Source: Candidatus Aminicenantota bacterium (lineage in GTDB: Bacteria; Acidobacteriota; Aminicenantia; Aminicenantales; UBA4085). Taken from it: a DNA stretch of 5,695 nucleotides. A program made the translations under genes and the position numbers. Shown here piece by piece: positions 1 through 5,324 of this stretch (the stretch's first letter is position 1; every line of letters starts with the position of its first letter). Location of the stretch: positions 1 to 5,695 of the forward strand of contig PMCY01000297.1 in assembly GCA_003154255.1 (NCBI GenBank), given 5' to 3'. The notes under the pieces are model-generated. The model did not search any database. It saw nothing but the letters and a program-made list of their open reading frames with translations, and was not told the origin of the DNA.

Positions 1-36
1 GAGCAGGACGGCGCCGAGAACGGCGAGCTTTTTCAT
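1..36 (-). CDS. N-terminus of a probable exported protein (cut by window edge)
   Basis: Only twelve codons are visible, reading MKKLAVLGAVLL from an ATG at 36-34. A Met-Lys-Lys start followed by an unbroken hydrophobic run is the typical beginning of a Sec signal peptide, so the product is probably secreted or a lipoprotein; the cleavage region lies outside the window. The start is supported by GGAG at 48-45, eight bases upstream. That site is formed by the last codons and stop of the AMMECR1 gene, which ends only five bases before this ATG, so the two are probably co-transcribed and translationally coupled. Nothing can be said about function. Confidence 0.6.
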   Translation of the reverse strand, partial: MKKLAVLGAVLL

Positions 37-41
37 GGCCG

Positions 42-593
42 TCACTCCGGCTCGGAAAAGACCTGCGCTTCGAAAACCTGAATCGCGGCCCCTTTCTTCC
101 AGGCGTCATCGGGCAGGCCGGCTTTTAAGCAGCCATGGCGGAGGAACGTCTCCCGGTCCCAGCCGTACTCGGTCGGAACCTGCGGCAGGAGAAGCCCCTG
201 GCGCCCGCCCTTGGAGACAATGATGCCGTGCCGGCCGACCTCGACTTCAGCGGGGTCCTGGATGGGGCGCGGCAGGGTCAGGGCCGAAATCTCGATACGC
301 AGGCGATCGAGCTCGCTCTCGCGGATGGATTCAAACCGACGGTCCTGGGTCGCGGCGGCCAGAGACATTTCCGCAATCGTCTCGACCAGCGGTTTATAGG
401 GCAGGGGATAGCCGATGCACCCCCGTAGGTCGCCGTCGATGTGGAGCGTCACGAAGGCGCCGCGCTTGCCCTTGAGGTCCGGGTCGTCCGTAGCGGCGGG
501 CGGTTCCTTCATTCCCCGCAGATGGGAAGTGATCGTCTCTCGGGCCAGGCGGAGCAAGAAGTCCTGCTGGGCCGCGGTCAGGTGTTCGCTCAT
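42..593 (-). CDS. AMMECR1-domain protein (AmmeMemoRadiSam protein A type)
   Basis: This 183-residue protein is a complete AMMECR1 domain. The family hallmark LRGCIG is at residues 56-61. It is followed by AAATQDRRFESI (79-90), a central strand LRIEISALTLPRPI (98-111), then HGIIVSKGGRQGLLLPQV (122-139), and a C-terminal GWDRETFLRHGCLKAGLP block (144-161) with W165. The length matches the family. AMMECR1 proteins are small, cytosolic and widely conserved; in bacteria and archaea they often occur with a Memo-like protein and a radical SAM enzyme, but their biochemical activity is not established. C59 in the hallmark and C155 are candidate functional residues. The ATG overlaps the stop of the upstream MPN-like gene as ATGA (593-590) and has a good AAGGAG eight bases upstream. 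Neither Memo nor a radical SAM gene is visible here. Family assignment is firm; function is open. Confidence 0.93.
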   Translation of the reverse strand: MSEHLTAAQQDFLLRLARETITSHLRGMKEPPAATDDPDLKGKRGAFVTLHIDGDLRGCIGYPLPYKPLVETIAEMSLAAATQDRRFESIRESELDRLRIEISALTLPRPIQDPAEVEVGRHGIIVSKGGRQGLLLPQVPTEYGWDRETFLRHGCLKAGLPDDAWKKGAAIQVFEAQVFSEPE

Positions 594-991
594 GGCGCGG
601 TCTCCTTTTCCTCGATGACCGGGAGCGGATCGAAAACGAACCGGCCCGTGTAGTCGATGCGGGATCCCTGGAATTCCAATTTGCCGCCCGGCTTTTTGGC
701 CGCGGCCAGGACGGCCTTGCCGCAGGCATGAGGCTGACCGATCCGGCGGCGTTCGGCCAGGGAGCGGGAAAAAACGAAGAACCCGATGATCCGGCCGGGC
801 TCGATCATATCCAGGCGATCGTAAGGCTCATGTTCCGCCCAATCGCCTTCCGACGCGGCGATGGCGGTTTCCACGAAATACCGTCCGCCCCGGACGTGGC
901 CGAGAAGGAATCCGCCGGGGCGGGCCTTTTTAGCCAGGGCGGCTATCGCCGCGAGCGTTTTTTGTGCGGCGATGGAGAGGAAGATGTCCAT
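590..991 (-). CDS. Small hypothetical protein resembling a metal-site-less JAB/MPN domain
   Basis: This 133-residue soluble protein has no signal peptide or membrane segment. The order of elements recalls the JAB/MPN (Mov34) fold: an N-terminal helix (residues 6-22), then GGFLLGHVRGGRYFVETAI (26-44), which resembles the Gly-x-Leu-x-Gly strand pair of that fold, then GRIIGFFVFS (66-75) where active members carry a Gly-Trp-x-His-x-His-Pro type motif, and a C-terminal strand pair (104-122). The two motif histidines are absent, replaced by the FFVFS segment, and no convincing Ser-x7-Asp follows, so it should not bind zinc if the fold call is right. The fold assignment is inference from pattern only. 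It overlaps the AMMECR1 start by four bases (ATGA) and begins 13 bases after otsB. The ATG at 991 is the first normal start after an in-frame TGA at about 1052-1050; the preceding GGAA is a weak ribosome binding site. It could instead be a family with no known fold. Confidence 0.7.
   Translation of the reverse strand: MDIFLSIAAQKTLAAIAALAKKARPGGFLLGHVRGGRYFVETAIAASEGDWAEHEPYDRLDMIEPGRIIGFFVFSRSLAERRRIGQPHACGKAVLAAAKKPGGKLEFQGSRIDYTGRFVFDPLPVIEEKETAP
602..607 (-). promoter_or_regulatory. Ribosome binding site of the AMMECR1 gene
   Basis: AAGGAG reads on the minus strand at 607-602, eight bases before the ATG at 593. It lies inside the last codons of the upstream MPN-like gene and supports the start that overlaps that gene's stop codon. 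Confidence 0.7.
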
Positions 992-998
992 TGTTCCA

Positions 999-1007
999 AT
1001 TATATCA
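999..1007 (-). promoter_or_regulatory. Extended -10 promoter element (TGATATAAT)
   Basis: The minus strand reads TGATATAAT at 1007-999, an exact match to the extended -10 consensus TGnTATAAT. The TGA is also the stop codon of otsB. Extended -10 promoters can work without a good -35, and none is seen (GGCGAA at 1027-1022 is a poor match). Transcription starting about seven bases downstream of the -10 would begin at or next to the ATG at 991, giving a leaderless or nearly leaderless message for the MPN-like/AMMECR1 pair. The stretch is AT-rich against a GC-rich surrounding, but chance occurrence cannot be excluded. Confidence 0.5.
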
Positions 1008-1850
1008 AATCCGTCCGGATTTTCGCCGTGTGCGGGCCCCGCTTTTTTTCAGTCCGCCGGGATCTTCGGGGAGCATGGTCTTTTCGGCCTCCGTTATAGA
1101 AAGAGGGATTTCAAGAAGTCCGCGCAAAACCGACCAGACCGTGCCGATTCCGGCCAGACGGAATTGGGCCGCGGTGCGCCGTCGGCGTCCGACCCGGGCG
1201 GTGAGACCGATGGGCGCCAAGGCCCGAAAGGCGTCCTCGTCCGTCCGGTCGTCGCCGATATAAATCGGGAGGGACCCCGCCGGGACGGCGATCCGGAGAA
1301 TGCGCAGCGCCGCACTCCCTTTGTTCCAGACTCCAGGGGGCCTGATTTCGTAAACCTTTTTCCCCTTGATCAGAACCAGGCCCTTTTTTTGTCCGGCCAG
1401 ATGCCGGCGTAAAAGCCGACCTATCTTCACCCCGGATCCTAGGGGAGATAGACGATAATGCACGCTCAAGGTCAGCCCCTTGTCCTCGATAAGAATGCCC
1501 GGGATGGCCGACAGGGCCGGCCGGACGTTCCCCAGGAGGGTTTCCAGTGCGGGGCGCGCTCGGGCCGCTTCCGGATGAACCCAGCGGGCTCCTCCCAAAA
1601 GGATTTCCAGCCCGTGGTTGCCGGCCAGAAGGAGGTCCGGCAAGCCGACTAGGCTTGTCAGGTCGTCCAGCGAACGGCCGGATACGATAGCGACGGGGAA
1701 CCGTTCTGCGAGCCGGCGCAGGATTTCCCGGCGTCCGGAGGTCAGGCGGGCCTGCCCCGGGACCGGCCGGAGAGGAACGAGCGTCCCGTCGTAATCCAGG
1801 AAGAGCGCGGGCATCCGGCTCCCCCGCGCCGCGCGCAACAACGGGTTCAT
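1005..1850 (-). CDS. otsB: Trehalose-6-phosphate phosphatase (OtsB, HAD superfamily)
   Basis: This enzyme hydrolyses trehalose-6-phosphate to trehalose and phosphate in the cytosol, the second step of the OtsAB route. All four HAD motifs are visible in 281 residues: motif I DYDGTL with nucleophile D19 and acid/base D21, motif II VSGRS with S57, motif III K177 in VWNKGSA, and motif IV GDDRTDEDAF (199-208) for Mg2+ binding. GNHGLE (77-82) and EIRPPGVWNKG (168-178) are typical of the trehalose-phosphatase branch. Length is close to E. coli OtsB. The ATG at 1850 overlaps the treT stop by four bases, fitting coupled translation. M13 (ATG at 1814), with GGGGGAG four bases upstream, is a plausible alternative start that keeps every motif. 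The C-terminal tail after residue 265 is basic and poorly conserved in style, and contains a seven-A tract (1049-1043) that could slip. No terminator separates it from the next gene. Confidence 0.95.
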   Translation of the reverse strand: MNPLLRAARGSRMPALFLDYDGTLVPLRPVPGQARLTSGRREILRRLAERFPVAIVSGRSLDDLTSLVGLPDLLLAGNHGLEILLGGARWVHPEAARARPALETLLGNVRPALSAIPGILIEDKGLTLSVHYRLSPLGSGVKIGRLLRRHLAGQKKGLVLIKGKKVYEIRPPGVWNKGSAALRILRIAVPAGSLPIYIGDDRTDEDAFRALAPIGLTARVGRRRRTAAQFRLAGIGTVWSVLRGLLEIPLSITEAEKTMLPEDPGGLKKSGARTRRKSGRI

Positions 1851-3067
1851 AGCTCGATGACGTCCCCGGGCCGCTCGAGAGAAAGGAAGAGCAGGATATA
1901 GTCCTTGATGTGCCGCGTGATCAGGAAGTTCTGCCGGACATGCTCCCGGCCGTTTTGTCCCAGAACGGCAGCATAAGCCGGCTCATTGAGCAGCTGTTTG
2001 ATCCAAAACGCGGTGCCTTCGATCGAATGGGTCAGGATCCCCGAATACTTGTGCGTGATCTGGAGGGGAATCCCGCCGACGGCCGAGGCGATGACCGGGC
2101 GGGCCTTCCAGAGGGCCTCGGCTACGGTCAGCCCGAATCCTTCGCGGAGCGATTTTTGCAGGACGACGGACGAAGCCCGCTGCAGGGCGTTGATGGCTAG
2201 ATCGCTGGCCGGGGGGAGGAACAGGACGAAGATGTCGGAGTCGCCCTCGGCCTCTCGCCGGACCTCGTCCAGGACCTTCTGGCCTTCGGGGTCGTCCGTC
2301 GCCCCGCCTCCCGCCAGCACGAGCTGGCAGTCGACATGCTTCTTGGCCATTTTATAGGCCTTGATGACACCCACGGGGTCCTTGAGAAAATCGAAGCGCG
2401 AAATCTGGGAAACGATGGGCCTCGTCCTGTCCAGGCCGAAACGATTGCAAACCGCCGAGATCTCGCTTTCGGTCAGGTCCCGGTTTTTGTCGCTGAGCGG
2501 ATCGATGGAAGGCGCGATCAGCACCTGGCGGATCGGCAAAGGCCGGGAGAAGGCCGGGGCCGAGAAGACCGCGGCGTCGAAGCGCCGGATATAACCCTGC
2601 AGGAATTCCCAGATATCGGCTTGGGGGGCGGTGAAATCAATGTGACACCGCCAGATCCAATGTCGGCCGTCGCTGCCTCGCTCTTCGACGAGGGCGATGG
2701 GCTGGGGATCGTGCAAGAAAACGATATCGCCCCAAGGGCGGACGTGTTCGATGTTGGCTCGCCCGGTTTCGACGAAAAACTCGAAGTCGGAAGCGGAAAG
2801 TTCGACGGGGACGCCGTGGAGGCCGTTGTGCATGGCCTTGGTGATGGCGAAAAAGCGTTCGTTGCCCCGGATGACATCCCAGCGGGCGTCGATGCCGAGC
2901 TCGCGGAAGAGGGGAATCATCCGGGTCAGAATCTCCGCCACCCCGCCGCCGACGGCCGTCGAATTGATGTTTTGGACGACGCGTCCCTCCAGAGGACGGG
3001 CGATCTTGAACAACTGATCGAGGCGGCTTTCGCCGATGATGGGAAGATATTCTTGGAGTTTAGGCAT
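1847..3067 (-). CDS. treT: TreT-like trehalose synthase (GT4 glycosyltransferase)
   Basis: This 406-residue GT-B enzyme resembles the TreT trehalose glycosyltransferring synthases known from Thermococcus and Pyrococcus, which join NDP-glucose and glucose to form trehalose directly. The N-terminal domain has NINSTAVGGGVAEIL (33-47), the Gly-rich loop near the nucleotide-sugar site, FLHDPQP (117-123) and WRCHID (139-144). The linker carries APSIDPLSDKN (185-195). The C-terminal domain has SQISRFDFLKDP (220-231) and the retaining-GT4 EX7E motif, REGFGLTVAEALW (308-320, E309 and E317). Length matches the family. The ATG at 3067 lies inside the last codons of the upstream gene (8-nt overlap) with no strong ribosome binding site, so it is probably translated by coupling. 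It lies between a DUF5752-like gene and otsB in an operon with otsA, which supports a trehalose role. Donor preference (ADP- or UDP-glucose) cannot be read from sequence, and a related disaccharide product is possible. Confidence 0.88.
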   Translation of the reverse strand: MPKLQEYLPIIGESRLDQLFKIARPLEGRVVQNINSTAVGGGVAEILTRMIPLFRELGIDARWDVIRGNERFFAITKAMHNGLHGVPVELSASDFEFFVETGRANIEHVRPWGDIVFLHDPQPIALVEERGSDGRHWIWRCHIDFTAPQADIWEFLQGYIRRFDAAVFSAPAFSRPLPIRQVLIAPSIDPLSDKNRDLTESEISAVCNRFGLDRTRPIVSQISRFDFLKDPVGVIKAYKMAKKHVDCQLVLAGGGATDDPEGQKVLDEVRREAEGDSDIFVLFLPPASDLAINALQRASSVVLQKSLREGFGLTVAEALWKARPVIASAVGGIPLQITHKYSGILTHSIEGTAFWIKQLLNEPAYAAVLGQNGREHVRQNFLITRHIKDYILLFLSLERPGDVIEL

Positions 3068-3701
3068 GCTGGTCCAGGATGTCCAGGATTTTGCGGCGCA
3101 GTCCCTCGACCGTCATGGCATAAGGGTCGAGCTTGGTCAGCGCCGCGGCCACGTCCGTCCGGCCTTGGGCCGCGAACCAGCGCGAAAAATCGTCCGGCGC
3201 TCCGGCCCCGAGGAAACGCGGGACGAACATATGATAATAGAGCGATTCCGCGGGAATCCGGGTCAGGGCGTCCCGGAATTCGGGGAGACTACAGACCGTC
3301 AAACCCGCCGGCACGACAAATATGCGGCAGGCCAGGAAGTGGAATTCCAAACCTTCCGGGCTCAGAACGCAGACGCCGTCGTTCGAACTCGGCTGTGCTT
3401 CCAGGATGGAGACGAATCTGTCCCGGAGCTCTTCCAGGCCGAGGAAATCGACGGTGTTGACGCTGGCCAGCGACTCTCCGAGCTGGTGCTGGCCCAGGGA
3501 ATTCGTCGTCCAATAGGCGAAATCGTTGGGCGGCTCGGGCGACTCGCGGACGTGTTGGAGCAGATAACGGTGGGTATGGTAGTAGATCGAAGACCGCGGA
3601 ACGGAACGGATTCCGTCCCGGAGCTCCGCCGCCGAACGGGCCCGCCGGCCCAGGAGCTCGGTCAGCGTCAGCTGGATTTGGAAGGTCAGGGGGGCGGCCA
3701 T
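3060..3701 (-). CDS. DUF5752-like protein with an internal duplication
   Basis: This 213-residue soluble protein has no catalytic motif I recognise. Its pattern (SIYYHTHRYL, PNDFAYW, LGESLASVN, LEELRDRF) fits my memory of DUF5752, a family of unknown function found beside trehalose-type glycosyltransferases; this is a recalled assignment, not a search result. The protein is two copies of one unit. Copy 1 (about residues 8-101) has ELRDGIRSVPRSSIYYH, PNDFAYW and LEELRDRFVSIL. Copy 2 (about 120-210) has EFRDALTRIPAESLYYH, PDDFSRW and VEGLRRKILDIL, in the same order and spacing. The paired Tyr-Tyr-His and the Asp-Phe-x-x-Trp motifs are the best candidates for a binding surface. The ATG at 3701 is four bases after the otsA stop; a perfect AGGAGG lies 13 bases upstream. 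It overlaps treT by eight bases. Its position between two glycosyltransferases suggests a partner or regulator of one of them (inference). Confidence 0.8.
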   Translation of the reverse strand: MAAPLTFQIQLTLTELLGRRARSAAELRDGIRSVPRSSIYYHTHRYLLQHVRESPEPPNDFAYWTTNSLGQHQLGESLASVNTVDFLGLEELRDRFVSILEAQPSSNDGVCVLSPEGLEFHFLACRIFVVPAGLTVCSLPEFRDALTRIPAESLYYHMFVPRFLGAGAPDDFSRWFAAQGRTDVAAALTKLDPYAMTVEGLRRKILDILDQHA

Positions 3702-3705
3702 GGGT

Positions 3706-5175
3706 TTAGATAAGCCTCCTCATCTCGTTGATGATCTTGCCCGCCCAGCGATAGACATTGTTGGACCGGACGGAATCGCGCATTTTGCGCATGCGCTGGG
3801 CTTTTTCCTCGGCCGGCATCGTCACCGCCTGCCGGATGGCCTCGGCGAACTGGTCGGTGTCGTAGGGATGGACAAGGAGAGCGGATTCCAGCTCGCCGGC
3901 GGAACCGGTGAACTTGCTGAGGATGAGAACGCCGTCTTCATCCGTGCGGGCGGCGACGAATTCCTTGGCCACCAGATTCATGCCGTCATGAACGGAGCTG
4001 ACGATGCAAAGATCGGCCGCCCGGAGGTGGCTGACCACTTCCGACATGTCGAGATGGATTTTTCGCAGGTGGATCGGCTGCCAATCCCGGGCTTTCCATC
4101 TTTCATTGATCTCGATCATGGCCCGATAGATGGCATCGTTGTATTCCTGGTATTTCGGGATGTTGATTCTTGAGATCGGGCCGAGCTGGAGAAGCACGAA
4201 CCGTCCCCGGAAGGCGGGATTCTTCTCCAGGAAACGATCGACGGCGAGGAACCGCTCGAGGATGCCTTTGGTGTAATCAATCCGTTCGACGCCGACGGCC
4301 AGGATCTTATCGCGCCAGCGGCGGTCCTTGCGGATAAGCTGGACGGCGGTTTGGACGTCCGGGCTTTCGGAGAGGCGTTCGACAGCCTCCACGTCGATGC
4401 TGATGGGAAACGGCCGGATCAGGGTCTCCCGCCCCTCTTTGAAGACCGACATGCGTTCCCTATCGATCCGCACTTCCAGGAACCGATCAACGGAGTCCAC
4501 GAAATTGAGGCAATGGGAGCGGGTATGAAAACCCATGATGTCGTTGCCTAAGAGCCCCCAGAGGATTTCTTCCGCGTGGGGGCAGACCCGGAAAGTTTCC
4601 ACGTTCGGCCAGGGGACGTGCCAGAAATGAGCCACAACCACGTCCGGCCGGCGCTCCTTGATCATTTTGGGCAGGAGGGCGAAATGATAATCCTGGATGA
4701 AGACAAAACCTTTGTCCCCGTCCAGCTCCTCGATGACGATATCGGCGAATCTCCGGTTGACGCTTTGGTAAATCTCCCAGTCTTCGGGACGGAATTCCGG
4801 CCGGACGTGGACGATATGGCAGAGGGGCCAAAGCCCTTCGTTTGAGAATCCGTAATAATAAGCCTCTTCCTCGATGCGGGTCAGCCAGACCCGGCGCAGG
4901 GTATAGCGGGGGGACTCGGGCGGAACTCGGATGTGACCCTGCGCGTCGACGACTTCGTGGTCGGCGTCCCCGGACCCGGAAGCGATCCAAATCCCTCCGG
5001 TCGCGGCCATGATGGGATCGAGGGCGACGGTCATGCCGCTGGCCGGGCGAATGCAGCGGATGCCGTTTTCCCCGTAGGTGTGCTCAAAGGGTTCGCGGTT
5101 GGAGACAATGATGAATTTATGGTCGCCGATCTTCTCCCGGACGACGTCTCTTAAAGTCTCAGGCGTCCAAATCAT
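3706..5175 (-). CDS. otsA: Trehalose-6-phosphate synthase (OtsA, GT20)
   Basis: This 489-residue GT20 enzyme would transfer glucose from a nucleotide donor to glucose-6-phosphate, giving trehalose-6-phosphate for OtsB. Residues matching the E. coli OtsA active site by motif are R27 in VSNRE, W63 in GGIW, the Tyr cluster 107-109 and W116 in FSNEGLW, D162 in QDYH, R298 and K303 in ERIDYTKGI, and D397 and E405 in [15 protein letters not shown] (186-190), GFHT (215-218) and [11 protein letters not shown] (419-429) are also family signatures. It is a divergent branch: the N-terminal Gly-Gly-Leu loop reads SGMTVAL, and about 20 residues precede the VSNR strand. The ATG at 5175 was chosen because GGAGG stands four bases upstream; the frame stays open to a GTG at 5271 that would add a hydrophobic 32-residue segment. 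It heads the four-gene cluster. A glucosylglycerol-phosphate synthase is the main alternative, made less likely by the trehalose neighbours. Confidence 0.92.
   Translation of the reverse strand: MIWTPETLRDVVREKIGDHKFIIVSNREPFEHTYGENGIRCIRPASGMTVALDPIMAATGGIWIASGSGDADHEVVDAQGHIRVPPESPRYTLRRVWLTRIEEEAYYYGFSNEGLWPLCHIVHVRPEFRPEDWEIYQSVNRRFADIVIEELDGDKGFVFIQDYHFALLPKMIKERRPDVVVAHFWHVPWPNVETFRVCPHAEEILWGLLGNDIMGFHTRSHCLNFVDSVDRFLEVRIDRERMSVFKEGRETLIRPFPISIDVEAVERLSESPDVQTAVQLIRKDRRWRDKILAVGVERIDYTKGILERFLAVDRFLEKNPAFRGRFVLLQLGPISRINIPKYQEYNDAIYRAMIEINERWKARDWQPIHLRKIHLDMSEVVSHLRAADLCIVSSVHDGMNLVAKEFVAARTDEDGVLILSKFTGSAGELESALLVHPYDTDQFAEAIRQAVTMPAEEKAQRMRKMRDSVRSNNVYRWAGKIINEMRRLI
3715..3720 (-). 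promoter_or_regulatory. Ribosome binding site of the DUF5752-like gene inside otsA
   Basis: A perfect AGGAGG at 3720-3715 is encoded by the two AGG arginine codons of the last five codons of otsA (Met-Arg-Arg-Leu-Ile). The next start codon is the ATG at 3701, thirteen bases away, which is longer than the usual five to nine. No alternative start lies closer in frame. Ribosomes ending otsA at 3706 would stop four bases from this ATG, so coupling probably contributes. Confidence 0.55.
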
Positions 5176-5178
5176 CGT

Positions 5179-5185
5179 TCCTCCC
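5179..5185 (-). promoter_or_regulatory. Ribosome binding site that fixes the otsA start
   Basis: The minus strand reads GGGAGGA at 5185-5179, with GGAGG ending four bases before the ATG at 5175. It is the strongest such site near any candidate start of otsA and favours the 489-residue product over the longer reading from the GTG at 5271. Just upstream, CGGCCGGCCG (5198-5189) is a perfect 10-bp palindrome in the presumed leader; whether it affects translation is unknown. Confidence 0.7.
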
Positions 5186-5267
5186 TTCCGGCCGGCCGAT
5201 CGTTCCCAAAACAAAGAGAACAACACGCCACCGACGAACAGGGGACTCCAGGCGAGGCCGAAAAACC

Positions 5268-5317
5268 CCACGCTTATTTAAGTTAACGGACGAGGATGGA
5301 TTTGTCCAGGCTTATTT
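5268..5317 (-). repeat. Imperfect 12-bp direct repeat around the putative promoter
   Basis: AAATAAGCCTGG at 5317-5306 and AAATAAGCGTGG at 5279-5268 differ at one position and are 38 bases apart, one on each side of the candidate otsA promoter. Paired direct repeats in this position can be sites for a dimeric regulator. The pair is short and could be chance. Confidence 0.35.
5280..5308 (-). promoter_or_regulatory. Possible promoter of the trehalose cluster
   Basis: In the only sizeable gap between genes, the minus strand has TGGACA at 5308-5303 (five of six to the -35 consensus), a 17-base spacer, and TAACTT at 5285-5280 (three of six to the -10 consensus) inside an AT-rich patch. Spacing is ideal but the -10 is weak. 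Its position, 17 bases after the hutH stop and about 105 bases before the otsA start, is sensible for the cluster promoter. An alternative -10 (TTAAAT at 5281-5276) would make the spacer 21 bases. The call is tentative. Confidence 0.35.
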
Positions 5318-5324
5318 GTCGTCG

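Noticed and set aside
861..1412. A 183-codon plus-strand open frame spanning the otsB/MPN-like junction
   Set aside because: It is antisense to two genes on the other strand, and its composition is typical of a GC-rich shadow frame.
3072..3089. Tandem GTCCAGGAT repeat (two 9-bp units)
   Set aside because: It encodes the Ile-Leu-Asp-Ile-Leu-Asp end of the DUF5752-like protein; a two-unit coding repeat needs no further explanation.
2336..3460. A 374-codon open frame on the plus strand
   Set aside because: It lies antisense across treT and the DUF5752-like gene, crosses their junction, has low-complexity Arg/Gly/Asp-rich composition and no recognisable motif. It is explained by GC-rich codon use on the opposite strand.
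3036..4173. Long plus-strand open frames at 3036-3713 and 3700-4173
   Set aside because: Both are antisense to well-supported genes (DUF5752-like and otsA), with no ribosome binding site or domain signature that would compete with the minus-strand genes.
5298..5324. Possible hutH terminator after the stop codon
   Set aside because: Only four-base stems (such as TGGA/TCCA) can be drawn and there is no following T run on the transcribed strand, so a Rho-independent terminator is not supported.
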